NCBI GenBank assembly: GCA_022605955.1
Contig: JAKCOZ010000014.1
Location: forward strand, 17,552,001 to 17,616,000
Source: Rallus limicola
Lineage: Eukaryota > Chordata > Aves > Gruiformes > Rallidae
Reading direction: 5' to 3'
Length of the DNA stretch: 64,000 nucleotides
The notes beneath the pieces were generated by a model. The model was not told the DNA's origin and did no database searches. It worked only from the letters and a program-made list of their open reading frames with translations. The position numbers were made by a program, and so were the translations under genes. Shown here piece after piece: positions 49,301-60,113 of this stretch (position 1 is the stretch's first letter; the number at the start of each line of letters is the position of its first letter).

Positions 49301-51949
49301 CAAATAATTCTTTGTCTTGTGGATTCACCTCTCAGGAATGGCTCTGGCTCAGCAACCCGTTGGTACACAGACCTTCTGTTTTGCCAAGCAGCTTTTATTT
49401 AGGAAAGAGATGTTGTCTTTTCCATTGTGTGGTGAGCAGGTCAGGGTCAGCACATGGTCAGCAAAGAAGGAAGCCTAGGTAATACAGTAGTGGCATAGAG
49501 TATTTTCCACAACATCTAGATACAACTACATGAGTAAAGTGATCTGCAGCATCATTTTAAAACTCAGCAGAGTTAATTCCAGTGGTGGTTCTATGGGAAG
49601 GATGTAAGTTTGGTGTTGTTGCTAGTGAACTGCAATATCCCTTTAGCTCAGAAACAGGCAGGCTTTGGTTTCCCAAGTCTTGCTATAGGTGGTCTGTGAT
49701 AGCCAGTTATATGTGAGCTGGTTAGGAGAAAATTGCAAGGGAAGAAAGTAAATCTGTGTGTGCATTCAGTCAGTTGCAAGCCTCATCTCTAAACCAGTAA
49801 TTAGATTAAAGCATCTTCAAGAGACAGGTACAACTTACACCTACAATAGAAGGATGATAGGCACTGTGAAGTGCAATTATCCATTTCCTTTTCTGTGTAT
49901 GCTCATGGGGAATAGTCAAAAAGCCAGATAACTGTGATATTAATACCTAGGGTCACCACTATGGATTATTGCTCAACATTGGCTCCCCATTTTGCCTTCA
50001 GTTATGTGCTCCAAAATTCACCTGCTTTCAATAAAAAATGAAATCCTAGAAACTTTGTTTGTGAAACCTTTTCATACTTCAAGATAAATTTCCTGTAGCT
50101 AAACCAGTATTTTTGGTACCACCCAAAATTTAAAAATTGTGCTAGAATGTAGATCATGTGTTTTTTATTTTTCTGGGTTATTACCATCAGAGTAAACCAT
50201 AAGGATTTAAAAAAACTGGCTGCTTCTCTCGGCCCTTTCACTTGTAAGGAAATAAATGTGCCAGTCTCAGCAAACAGATGTCCACATCATAACAATCACC
50301 ATCACAGTTGGTTTGAAATGTCATCTGTCTCATAAATGCATCTAAGAACTGAAGAGACATGAAGTTTTACTTCTCTTGGTCTCTCTAGGTCAGACACGAG
50401 AGTATAGCAAAGGGGAGTAAAGAGACCTGCTCTGCTACTTGCACATTATATTGTATGGGTTTTGAAATCCCATGCTTTCCATGCATGTTCTTTAGGAATA
50501 TCACATTATTAAAACAGGGATAGAAACAAACATATATGGTATTGCTGTGCAATGGTAACTGTAACACACACTATGCTCAGCCTCAGTGCAAAGGGAGTGT
50601 GAGAAGTAATTCAGTTTTATTCCCAACCCTGGTACAAGAACGAGATCACTTTGAAAGAGTGAATTTACCTAAACAGGGGTTTGATCTGAGTGCTTTTGAG
50701 GTTTGCTTTGGCATTTTTAGGGAGCTTTGTGCAAATCATTTCATTGATTCCAGTAAAAGCGTAAGGCAGATTGATTGGATGTGCCAGGGATCTAGCTGTA
50801 TGTTTTTAAGATTCAAAGACTGCAGGAAAAGTGGAATTTCTTGAATCTTGGCATAGCATCCTTTCTCTGGATAACAACGAGACTCAGAGCCAAGAGTAAA
50901 TTTACAGACAAAATAATGTATTTGGAGCAATACTTCAGTGAGGAATAACCTAATCTATACCACCCACAGCAAATTTTGTCGTCTACCAGCCGATGCAAGA
51001 TATAACAGCAGGATGCTTTGGGAGTGTGTTTGTTCCTGTTTGGGTTGCAGATTTAGTAGAGACAGAGATGTCTGCCAGTCACTATTGGTAAGTGGTATCT
51101 CACCATACAACGAGCATGGTGATTGCATTGCTGAAAGACTGAAGTTACCACTTCATGGATTATGGTGCATATGCAAAGAAAAGAAAGACTGTACCTCAAA
51201 GCACTTATGATCTCAAGTTGAATTTTTGGGGGAGATGAGTGGGTGATTTTAGGCTACTACCTAGTAGAGTAGGGTCTGGTAATCCCAAACTGCCACAAAT
51301 TGTTGTTTCTAGTTTTTGTCAGAGTTGTTGGTGCTGTAAGTGACGTCCACTAGGGCATTGGAATGCGGATATGTACTTCCCTGCCGTCCTAAAATTTGTC
51401 CCATAGCATTAAAGCAGCAGGGCAAGTCTGACCTGTATGGTGAATCTTGTTGTATGCAAGGCTGTAGTGCTGCCGTACAGGGGCCTTTTGATTCTTGTGC
51501 CAATTTATGCCATGTGTGTAGGATGGGAGGGGTAGGGAGAAGTGTCAGGAAAATGTTTGTCTTTCAGGAGAACTGCATCTTGCCTGCTTATGTGGAAATG
51601 ATAATGCTGATTTTTTTTTTACATTGTTAATTTCCATGGCAACGAAAATAATCTCATAAATATAGCATTATTGCTTCAGGATCAAAGAAGATGAAGACCT
51701 CTGCTGTGAAAGAGAAAGTTCTTTATATAAATACCTCAGCAGCAAAAGGAGTAACAATACAGCTCTCAAGACCTGAGCAGATTATCTTTTTGCTTCTTGA
51801 TCACCTGCAAAATCAAGCCTTAAATATTAAGCAAATAGGCAAAAATGTTCAGCTTTCTTGCTGTATTACCTTGTTCATTACTTCTGAGTGTTCAGCAGAC
51901 AATGAAACAATTGCAGTTGAGGCAACAAAGTATATTTAAAAGAAACCCC

Positions 51950-54301
51950 CTCTGGCAGTAGCCTTGAGATCCCAGGTTCTGGTCCTTACGAGGGACTTCA
52001 ATTACTCAGATATTTGCTGGGCAAGCAACACGGCCAGTCCTATGCAGTCCAGACAATTTCTGCAGTATGTTGAAGACAATTTCCTGCTACAGATGGTGCA
52101 GGAGCCTACAAGGGGAGGGCGGGTGCTGGACCTTGTTTTTACTAACAAGGACAGGCTCGTTGGGGAAGTGAAGGTCGGGGGCAGCTTAGGACAAAGCGAC
52201 CATGAAATGGTCAAGTTCAAGATCCTGAATGGAAGAAGCAAGCCAAAAAAGTAGGATAACTACCCTGAATTTTGGAAGAGCTAACTTTGATCTCCTCCAT
52301 AACCTAATAGGGGCTATCCCGAGGGCTACGCTGTTAGAAGGAATGGGAGCCTGTGACAGCTGGCTAGCTTTAAACAGCGCTTCTTCCAAGCACAGGATAG
52401 GTGCATCCCTTTGAGCAAGAAATCAGGAAAGAGAGGCAGAAGGCCTGTGTGGATGAGCAGGGAGCTCATGAGTAAACTCAAAGGGAAGCAGAAGGTCTAT
52501 GAATTGTGGAAAAAGGGTCTGAGCACCTGGGAAGAATATAGGAATGTGGTCTGGGCCTGTAGGGACGCAACTAGGAAGGCTAAAGCCAATTTGGAAATTA
52601 AGTTGACAAGGGACATAAAGGACAATAAAAATGGATTTTTTTTAAATATGTGATTAGTAAGAGGATGATGTGGGTTCCTTGCTGAATGAGGCGGGTGTCC
52701 TGGTAATGGGGGATGATGAGAAAGTGGAGATACTGAATGCCTTCTTTGCTTCGGTCTTCACTTCAAAGGCCCCTCTGGACCCACAGACACTGGATGAAAG
52801 TAGGAGTGTTTGGGAAATGAAGACCTTCACTCTGGTTGAGGTGGGGGTGGTTCAGGAGTGCTTCAAAGGGATTAATTCACATAAATCCATGGGCCTGGAT
52901 GGATGTATCCACGTGTGCTGAGGGAGTTGGCGGAAGTGATTGCTGAGCCGCTCTCTATCATCTTCGACAGGTCTTGGAGAACAGGAGAAGTGCCTGAGGA
53001 CTGGAGGAGAGCCAATGTCACTCTGGTCTTTAAAAAGGGCAAGAGGATCCTAGCAACTATAGGCCAGTCAGCCTCACTTCTGTCCCTGGAAAGATGATGG
53101 AACAGCTTGTTCTGGATGCCATCTCCAAGCAATTGGAAGAGAAGAAGGTCATGAGGAGTAGTCAGCATGGATTCACCAAGGGAGATTGTGCTCGACCAAT
53201 CTCATAGCCTTCCGTGATCTCATCACTGGCTGGGTAGATGGAGGGAGAGCAGTGGATGTCATCTACCTTGACTTCAGCAAGGCTTTTGATACTGTCTCCC
53301 ATGACATCCTGATAGTAAAGCTGAGAGAGCATGAGATAGATAAGTGAACAGTGAGGTGGGTCACTGGCTGTCAGACTGAGCTCAGATGGTCGTGATCAGA
53401 GGAGCAGAATCTGACTGGAGGCCTGTGACTAGTGGTGTTCCCCAGGGCTCGGTGTTGGGTCCAGTCCTGTTTAATATCTTCATTGACAACCTTGATGAGG
53501 GAATAGCATCCACCCCCAGCAAGTACACCGATGATACAAAGCTGGGAGGAGTGGCTGACATGCAGGAACACTGCGCTGCCATCCAGAGAGACCTGGACAG
53601 GCTGGAGAGCTGGGCAGGGAGAAATCTAAAGAGGTTCAACAAAAGCAAGGGTAGAGTCTTGCACCTGGGAAGGAACAACCCTTCGTATCAGTACAGGCTG
53701 GGGGATGACCTGCTGGAGAAGAGCTCTGTGGAGAAGGACCTGGGGGTCCTGGTTGATGACAGGTTGGCCATGAGCCAGCAGTGTGTCCTGGTGTCTAAGA
53801 GAGCCAATGGGATCCTGGGGTGCATCAGGAGGAGTGTGGCCAGCAGGTCAAAGGAGGTGATCTTTCCCCTCTGCTCTGCCCTGGCCAGGCCCCACCTGGA
53901 GAATTGTGTCCAGTTCTGGGCTCCCTGGTATAAAAAGGACAGGGATCTCCTGGAGAGAGTCCAGAGGAGGGCTACGAAGATGACTAAGGGCCCAGAGCAT
54001 CTTCCCTATGAGGAAAGGCTGAGTGAGCTGGGACTGTTCAGTCTTGAGAAAAGAAGACTAAGGGAGGACCTTATTAATGTTTATAAATATCTTAAGGATG
54101 GGATGTAGGGGGAATTGGCCAGCCCCTTTTCAGTGGTCTGTGGAGACAGGACAAGGGGCAATGGCTGCAAGTTGGAGCACAGGACGTTCTGCACCAACAT
54201 GCAGAAGCACTTTTTCACAGTGAGGGTGATAGAGCCCTGGGACAGGCTGCCCAGGGGGTTGTGGAGTCTCCTGTGAATATCTGTGGAGATAATCAAGCCC
54301 C
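51950..54301 (+). pseudogene. Broken CR1 ORF2 (endonuclease part and RT)
   Basis: The remains of an endonuclease and reverse transcriptase polyprotein, non-functional. Pieces in changing frames are 51,964-52,254 (endonuclease C-terminus, with SLGQSDHEMVKFKIL), 52,229-52,414, 52,411-52,653, 52,670-52,921, 52,903-53,097 and 53,386-54,108 (RT palm onward). Frameshifts fall near 52,250, 52,400, 52,640 (at a T run), 52,910 and 53,045, and more changes lie between 53,190 and 53,385. The motif A region [17 protein letters not shown] is legible. Motif [18 protein letters not shown] is intact. Motif C reads YTDD where the sister copy has YADD. A TAG at 54,106-54,108 replaces the CAG codon found in the sister copy, so the RT C-terminal tail is cut off. 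Confidence 0.9.
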
Positions 54302-54411
54302 GTCTGGACGCCTACCTGTGCAATATGAGCTAGGGAGCTGCTTTGGCAGGGGGGTTGGACCTGATGATCTCTTGAGGTCCCTTCCAACCCCTACAATTCT
54401 GTGATTCTGTG
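51950..54411 (+). mobile_element. CR1 LINE, 5'-truncated and decayed, plus strand
   Basis: A 2.46-kb CR1 copy that starts inside the endonuclease domain (at the [10 protein letters not shown] segment) and ends with 'ggtcccttccaacccctac' and two tail units, 'attctgtg' and 'attctgtg'. It is colinear along its length with the reverse complement of 57,506-60,000 and clearly of the same subfamily. It lacks the 5' UTR, ORF1 and the first half of the endonuclease, the usual result of incomplete target-primed reverse transcription. Frameshifts and stops show it is older than the minus-strand copy. Confidence 0.93.
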
Positions 54412-57400
54412 ATCAGTTGGCTAGAGGGTTAGAGCCCAAAAGAGAAAGCAATGCTGTCTGCATTGTGTGAGAGCCTGACTCATCCCAGACTGCTCTTAAT
54501 GGGACTCAAGTGGAAATATTTCTTCATAGCGGGTTGGTTTTGGAGGGCAGCAATAACATACGTGGGCTTGCTGGAGCATTCTAGGTGGAATCCACTGCAG
54601 TTATCACTAAGATTGCCTCAAGCATCTCTGTCCTCCACTTCTTTTCATCACATGTCATTTTGAAGCTGTTTGTCTCCTGCATACCTATTTACATATCATA
54701 AAGTTGCGAAGGAAATGTAGGTTTGTAGAAGGGGTTTGCCAGCTGCCATTTTTCCTAAAAGAAAAGCTGCAATTTAACATTAACCTAGCAATTAAGCAAA
54801 AATTTACACTAATGTGCTACTTTCTCACATAAAAATCCCTCTTAGCAACTCTGAAAATTCTGTATGAGAAAGGTAATAGAATAATTCCCAGCATCTTTGA
54901 TTTGGAAAAGCCATTTTCTGGCATGATTGATATTTCCTTTGTGTTAGCATGGGAGGCCATAGAAAGGGGAGTAATCTTTCTAATGGGTGTACTCCACGCT
55001 GGTGCCTGGGGTCCATGATACATTTGTCAGGCTTTAATTAAAGCACTGGAGTTGAATTTCCACAGTAATTAACTTTTATTTGCAGTTATACCGTGTCTCT
55101 CATTTTTGACACTGACACTTTCCTGTTAGAGTTAGGAGCAGCAATTGGCACAAAAAAAATAAAGAATGTGGAAATGAGGAATAATTTAAGAAAGGGCTTT
55201 GCTTTTGCCATGAATTCTGAAAGGATACAAACCTTCATTTTCTTTGAGTGGTTTTGTTGTTAGCTACCTACTATGTTTCCTCTCCTGCACAACCATGTGC
55301 CTCATTACCTTGATTGCCCTTCTTTGTGCAATGTCCAGTTGTAAACACGCATTTTTTGCTCAGTGGTGAGCATGTACCCTGAATCCAAGTTCTAACAGGT
55401 CTTTCTCATTAAGTCTTGCAGAAATGTTTTGCTATCTTTTAGCAAATATTGACTTTTTAAGCATGAACAATGTATCTGCTGGGGAGGCTATTCAAACATT
55501 ATCCCCAGACTGAGACTTTCAGTTAAGTTATGGGTAGGATTTTTAAGAGTAAACATCACAGGAGCCTACGTCCTATTGTCAATGGAGGGTTTCGATTGCA
55601 CAGATCTCTGGCTCATTGAATGTACAAATTGCTTTTTATTAACAGAAGTTACGTACTTGAGTCTGTTCTCTAGATACAGCTTTTTCAGGTATCTTTCCAC
55701 TTTTAATTTATGTAGTTTTCTACTGCACTGTGAAGTGCTATTATGTACAAGCATAAGTAACAAAATCACAGGACACTGCTGTTATTCTGTATTTGGCTTA
55801 GCTGTAATCAAACAGCCTTTCCATGAGCAGAGAAACACAGATCTGGGATCCAGTCCCCTTCTGTCTCAGCTGTACTATCAATCACCCTTTTCATTTTAAA
55901 AATTAAGGGGGTTTTATTCCACTACTGCAGTCTGAGATCTGCTGCATTGTGACTGTCTTCCAACCTGAATGTGTCCGCAGCTGGCTCACACCATGTCTTC
56001 ACCTGTGCCAGTCAGGTGCTCCTGGGTGACATATGTGAAATCACCCTTGTAGGGTGTTGTCAGTTAAAGAATCTGAGGAAAAGATTAATTCTCATGTATC
56101 CCAGTGTTGGTTTGTCTCACTCTCAGAATAATCTTAGTGCCTTCTGGAGAGGAGCTGGTGGCTTGCTCGCTTTTTTTTTTCTCAGACCTGTTGGTGTAAA
56201 CTAATCTTTCTGCAATTCACAGCAGTATCTTGTTCCCTAAATACTTGAAATGGATCCTTGTTTCTAAACTACAGATGCGGTCTTGCTGCTATGGTTTTGA
56301 AATGGATGATGGCATGATCCCTCTGAATGTAATACTACCAGGAAAGAAACAGCCAAGAATAGTATCACTTCTGAATTAAAGCTTTCTTGATAATTAAGTA
56401 GAACAGTATAGTAAATCAGTGTGGCACTAGAGGGTATGACAAACGCCATGAAAAAGAAAGGTAATAAATTGTGTGGTGAGAAATGCTAATCGATCATTGT
56501 TTGCAATTTCAAGCAGTGTCTCCAGATTTCATTTTAATATTTCCTGTGGACTGAAAAGCAAGTTAAGAACAGATAAAATAGACACATGGAAGCTAGAGAG
56601 ATGTGAGCTATTCAAGCATCAAATTCCTGGGAAAATACTGTGTCTGGCAATATATGTGTTTCACCTATCTGTTTTATAACATACTCACCCCACTTGTCTT
56701 GGAAGGCTGTTCCATAACTGAGTATGTCTAGTCACTGTTCATTCCTTTATGATATTTTCCCTATCTTTTGTCTTAATTTGCTTCAATTCTTCCTACTTCT
56801 ACCATCTCTATAATTCATGTGTCTATATAGTATTTATCCACTGCCTATTAATTCCTTGTAGATAATTTTGCTAGCTCTTCAAGCAGCTGTTATCTCTGAA
56901 CTTAACTTCAGTGCTAGTATCTGTTGAGCAATACTCTGTCATGGACTGTGTAGAATATTGTACATGCAGTTGCTCTAGACATTGTTGGGAGGAGTCTCAT
57001 TGCTATGTTCCACTGCAACACCTGCTGAGAAAAGTTTTTTAAGCTAAGGTCAAAGACTCTGGAAGCCTTGGTTTCATTTCTGATGTTGCTCAAGTCTCCA
57101 GATCTGATTTTGGACTAACTAGTAAGGCTGAAATCTATTTCACTAAGTATGTGTTCTCTAAAAGAGTTCTGTTTGCTTAAAGCAAAGTGCCTAGGCTTTC
57201 TGTGTCATCAGTAAGGGGAGACTGGCACCCATGGGTAGTGAGACATCCGATTTTAAGATAGGGATTCAACTCAACTTTAACACAAGATCAGTTATCACCC
57301 AGGACACCCTATCTTTTTGGCATTGTTTAAAAAGGAGTGTATGCAAATTGTTTATATGAGAATCCTAATTTTTATATGCCTAAAAAAAGAGGACATGAGC

Positions 57401-57505
57401 CTTGCCTCTAGTCTGTGTTAAACTGGATAATAATTCCTCCAGATACTATCGAATCTTGCAAAGCAAGGATTAAGATGCATGCATCCTGCATTGTTAGAGA
57501 GGAAG
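54412..57505. other. Unique spacer between the inverted CR1 pair
   Basis: About 3.1 kb between the 3' ends of two oppositely oriented CR1s. No gene is supported. The part at about 54,661-55,110 is AT-rich, with motifs such as TTTAATTAAAG and CAGTAATTAAC, and looks like possible conserved non-coding DNA. The rest is unremarkable. Confidence 0.5.
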
Positions 57506-57537
57506 GAATCACAGAATCACAGAATCACAGAATCTTA
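57506..57537 (-). repeat. CR1 3' terminal octamer repeats
   Basis: Plus strand GAATCACA three times in tandem (57,506-57,529), then GAATCTTA. On the element's strand this is repeated TGTGATTC. CR1 elements end in such short repeats in place of a poly(A) tail, and CR1 RT recognises the 3' end during priming. Confidence 0.9.
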
Positions 57538-57596
57538 GGGGTTGGAAGGGACCTCAAGAGATCATCGGGTCCAACCCCCCTGCCAAAGCAGGCTCC

Positions 57597-60113
57597 CTAT
57601 CTCATACTACATAGATAGGCGTCCAGACGAGACTTGAATATCTCCAGAGAAGGAGACTCCACCACCTCCCTGGGCAGCCTATTCCACTGCTCCGTCACCC
57701 TCACTGTGAAAAAGTTCTTCCGCATGTTGGTGCGGAACTTCCTATGCTCTAGCTTAAAGCCATTGCCCCTAGTCCTGTCCCCACAGACCACTGAAAAGGG
57801 GCTGTCCAATTCCCCCTGCAACCCATGTCTAAGATATTTATAGACATTAATTAGGTCCCCCCTAAGTCTTCTTTTTTCCAGGCTGAACAGCCCCAGCTCA
57901 CTCAGCCTTTCCTCGTAGGGTAGATGTTCCAGGCCCCTAATCAACTTTGTCACCCTTCTCTGGACTCTCTCCAGAAGGTCCCTGTCTTTTTTATACCAGG
58001 GGGCCCAGAACTGGACACAGTACTCCAGGTGGGGCCTGACCAACGCAGAGTAGAGGGGGAGGATCACCTCCTTCGACCTGCTGGACACACTCTTCCTGAT
58101 GCACCCCAGGATCCCATTGGCTCTCTTGGCCACCAGGGCACACTGCTTGCTCATAGCCAACCTGTCATCAACCAGGACCCCCAGGTCCTTCTCCTCAGAG
58201 CTCTTTTCCAACAGGTCATCCCCCAGCCTGTACTGATACAGTCGGTTGTTCCTCCCCAGGTGCAAGACTTTACACTTGCTTTTGTTGAATTTCATTTGGT
58301 TTCTCCCAGCCCAGCTCTCCAGCCTGTCCAGGTCTCGCTGGATGGCAGCGCAGTGTTCCTGCGTGTCAGCCACTCCTCCCAGCTTTGTGTCATCAGCGTA
58401 CTTGCTGAGGGTGGATGTTATTCCCTCATCAAGGTCGTTGATGAAGATATTAAACAGGACTGGACCCAACACCGAGCCCTGGGGAACACCACTAGTCACA
58501 GGCCTCCATTCAGATTCTACTCCACTGATCACGACCCTCTGAGCCCGGTCCGACAGCCAGTTCTCAACCCACCTCACTGTCCACTCATCTATCCCTTGTT
58601 TTCTCAGCTTCTCTATCAGGATGTTATGGGAGACAGTATCGAAAGCTTTGCTAAAGTCGAGGTAGATGACATCCACTGCTCTCCCTCCATCCACCCAGTT
58701 GGTAACGACATCATAGAAGGCTATGAGATTGGTCGAGCACGATCTCCCCTTGGTGAATCCATGCTGACTACTCCTCATGACCTTCTTCTCTTCCAGTTGT
58801 TTGGAGATGGCGTCCAAAACAAGCTGTTCCATCACCTTTCCAGGGACAGAAGTGAGGCTGACTGGCCTATAGTTACTGGGATCCTCCTTCTTGCCTTTTT
58901 TAAAGACTGGAGTGACATTGGCTATCCTCCAATCTTCAGGCACTTCTCCTGTAGTCCAGGATTTATCGAAGATGATAGAGAGCGGCTCCGCAATCACCTC
59001 CGCTAGCTCTCTCAGCACACGTGGGTGTATCCCATCCGGGCCCATGGATTTGTGTGCATCCATTCCTTTGAGTCGCTCCCGGACCTCCCTTACCTCAACT
59101 AGAGGGAAGCCATTCGTTCCCCAACCACTCCTACTTTCATCTGGGATCTGTGAGTCCCGAGAAGCCTTCGGAGTAAAGACCGAGGCAAAGAAGGCATTGA
59201 GTATCTCCACCTTCTCATCATCTCTCGTGACCAAGACACCCGCCTCATTCAACAAGGGACCTACATTATCCCTGGTCATCCTTTTACTATTCACATACCT
59301 GAAGAAACTCTTTTTATTGTCCTTTATTTCCCTTGCCAGCTTCATTTCTAAGCAAGCCTTAGCCCTCCTAGTTGCATCCCTACAGGCCCTGGCAACATCC
59401 TTATATTCATCCCGTGATCTCAGACCCTGTTTCCACAGTTTATAGGTCTTCTGCTTCCCTCTGAGTTTATTCATAAGCTCCCTGCTTATCCATGCAGGTC
59501 TTCTGCCTTTCTTTCCCGATTTCTTACTCAAAGGGATGCACCTATTCTGTGCTTGGAAGAGGTGCTGTTTGAATGTTAGCCAGCTCTCGCAGGCACCCAT
59601 TCCTTCAAACAAAGCAGCCCATGGGATAGCCCCTATTTGATTTCGGAGGAGATCAAAGTTAGCTCTTCCAAAATTCAGGGTAGCTATCCTACTTTTTGGC
59701 TTGCCTCTTCCACTCAGGATCTTGAACTCGACCATTTCATGGTCGCTTAGTCCTAAGCTGCCCCCGACATTCACTTCACTAACGAGCCCGTCCTTGTTAG
59801 TGAAAACAAGGTCAAGCACCCGCCCTCCCCTCGTAGGTTCCTGCACCATCTGTGTCAGGAAGTTGTCTTCCATGTACCGCAGAAATTGTCTGGACTGCAT
59901 ACGACTGGCCGTATTGCTTGCCCAGCAAATATCTGGGTAATTGAAGTCCCCCATAAGGACCAACGCCTGCGATCTTGAGGCTACTTCCAATTGCTTGTAA
60001 AACGCATTATCCACCCGCTCCTCTTGATCAGGGGGCCTGTAGTACACAAATAGCACACAATAGTACACAAATAGTGGAATAGCCACTCGTGAGGTCAAAA
60101 TTCTATAAACCAT
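57597..60113 (-). CDS. CR1 ORF2 remnant: endonuclease C-terminal part plus reverse transcriptase
   Basis: An 838-codon open frame. Residues 1 to about 13 come from flanking DNA, so the ATG is fortuitous; CR1 sequence begins at about residue 14-24. Residues 54-64 ([11 protein letters not shown]) and 123-130 (SDHEMVEF) are the last motifs of an APE-type endonuclease, including the SDH histidine; the N-terminal catalytic half is missing. The RT domain follows: [14 protein letters not shown] at 413, [13 protein letters not shown] at 451, motif [13 protein letters not shown] at 481-492, motif [16 protein letters not shown] at 541-555, motif C YADD at 572-575 with both aspartates, a [10 protein letters not shown] segment at 611, and LGVLVDD at 644-650. 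The C-terminal tail, with [14 protein letters not shown] and [21 protein letters not shown], is complete, ending in TAG at 57,597-57,599. In a full element this protein nicks the target and copies CR1 RNA. Here no CR1 promoter remains, so expression would need outside transcription. Confidence 0.9.
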   Translation of the reverse strand: MVYRILTSRVAIPLFVYYCVLFVYYRPPDQEERVDNAFYKQLEVASRSQALVLMGDFNYPDICWASNTASRMQSRQFLRYMEDNFLTQMVQEPTRGGRVLDLVFTNKDGLVSEVNVGGSLGLSDHEMVEFKILSGRGKPKSRIATLNFGRANFDLLRNQIGAIPWAALFEGMGACESWLTFKQHLFQAQNRCIPLSKKSGKKGRRPAWISRELMNKLRGKQKTYKLWKQGLRSRDEYKDVARACRDATRRAKACLEMKLAREIKDNKKSFFRYVNSKRMTRDNVGPLLNEAGVLVTRDDEKVEILNAFFASVFTPKASRDSQIPDESRSGWGTNGFPLVEVREVRERLKGMDAHKSMGPDGIHPRVLRELAEVIAEPLSIIFDKSWTTGEVPEDWRIANVTPVFKKGKKEDPSNYRPVSLTSVPGKVMEQLVLDAISKQLEEKKVMRSSQHGFTKGRSCSTNLIAFYDVVTNWVDGGRAVDVIYLDFSKAFDTVSHNILIEKLRKQGIDEWTVRWVENWLSDRAQRVVISGVESEWRPVTSGVPQGSVLGPVLFNIFINDLDEGITSTLSKYADDTKLGGVADTQEHCAAIQRDLDRLESWAGRNQMKFNKSKCKVLHLGRNNRLYQYRLGDDLLEKSSEEKDLGVLVDDRLAMSKQCALVAKRANGILGCIRKSVSSRSKEVILPLYSALVRPHLEYCVQFWAPWYKKDRDLLERVQRRVTKLIRGLEHLPYEERLSELGLFSLEKRRLRGDLINVYKYLRHGLQGELDSPFSVVCGDRTRGNGFKLEHRKFRTNMRKNFFTVRVTEQWNRLPREVVESPSLEIFKSRLDAYLCSMR
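60040..60074. repeat. 21-bp tandem duplication at the CR1 5' junction
   Basis: TAGTACACAAATAG occurs at 60,040-60,053 and 60,061-60,074, separated by CACACAA, giving a 21-bp period. In the protein it shows as [12 protein letters not shown]. Because 21 is a multiple of 3, it keeps the frame open into the flanking DNA. It sits exactly where similarity to CR1 stops. Confidence 0.85.

Larger units (their letters stand above)
38727..51949. other. Long unique stretch, no gene seen
   Basis: About 13 kb with no gene I can defend. Contents noted: a tandem duplication at 39.1 kb, a short GGAA run near 39,660, a 23-base A run at 40.29 kb, a small GC-rich palindromic patch at 43.5 kb, an AT-rich possible conserved block at 45,895-46,115, and a mildly CpG-containing segment at about 47,030-47,290. 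Open frames are all under 125 codons and unrecognised. Confidence 0.55.
57506..60074 (-). mobile_element. CR1 LINE, 5'-truncated, recent, minus strand
   Basis: About 2.57 kb. Its 3' end is at the low-coordinate side: four 8-base tail units (57,506-57,537), then 'gggacctcaagagatcat' and 'ccaacccccctgcc', the reverse complement of the avian CR1 3' end. The 3' UTR is about 90 bases (57,506-57,596). The body is open for the whole RT. The 5' limit lies in the endonuclease, somewhere between 60,039 and 60,074, where a 21-bp duplication blurs the junction. An unbroken frame and retained CpGs indicate a recent insertion compared with the other three CR1 copies here. Lacking ORF1, the 5' UTR and the start of the endonuclease, it should not be able to move itself. 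Confidence 0.95.

Noticed and set aside
57506..57537. Short tandem repeats as a possible CRISPR or microsatellite
   Set aside because: The octamers are the known CR1 3' terminal units. There are no spacers, and the context is a vertebrate retrotransposon.
57924..59006. 360-codon open frame on the plus strand
   Set aside because: It lies wholly antisense to the CR1 reverse transcriptase frame and has no domain of its own. Long antisense frames are a by-product of the CR1 coding bias; the same holds for 58,246-58,542, 58,891-59,445 and 59,701-59,940.
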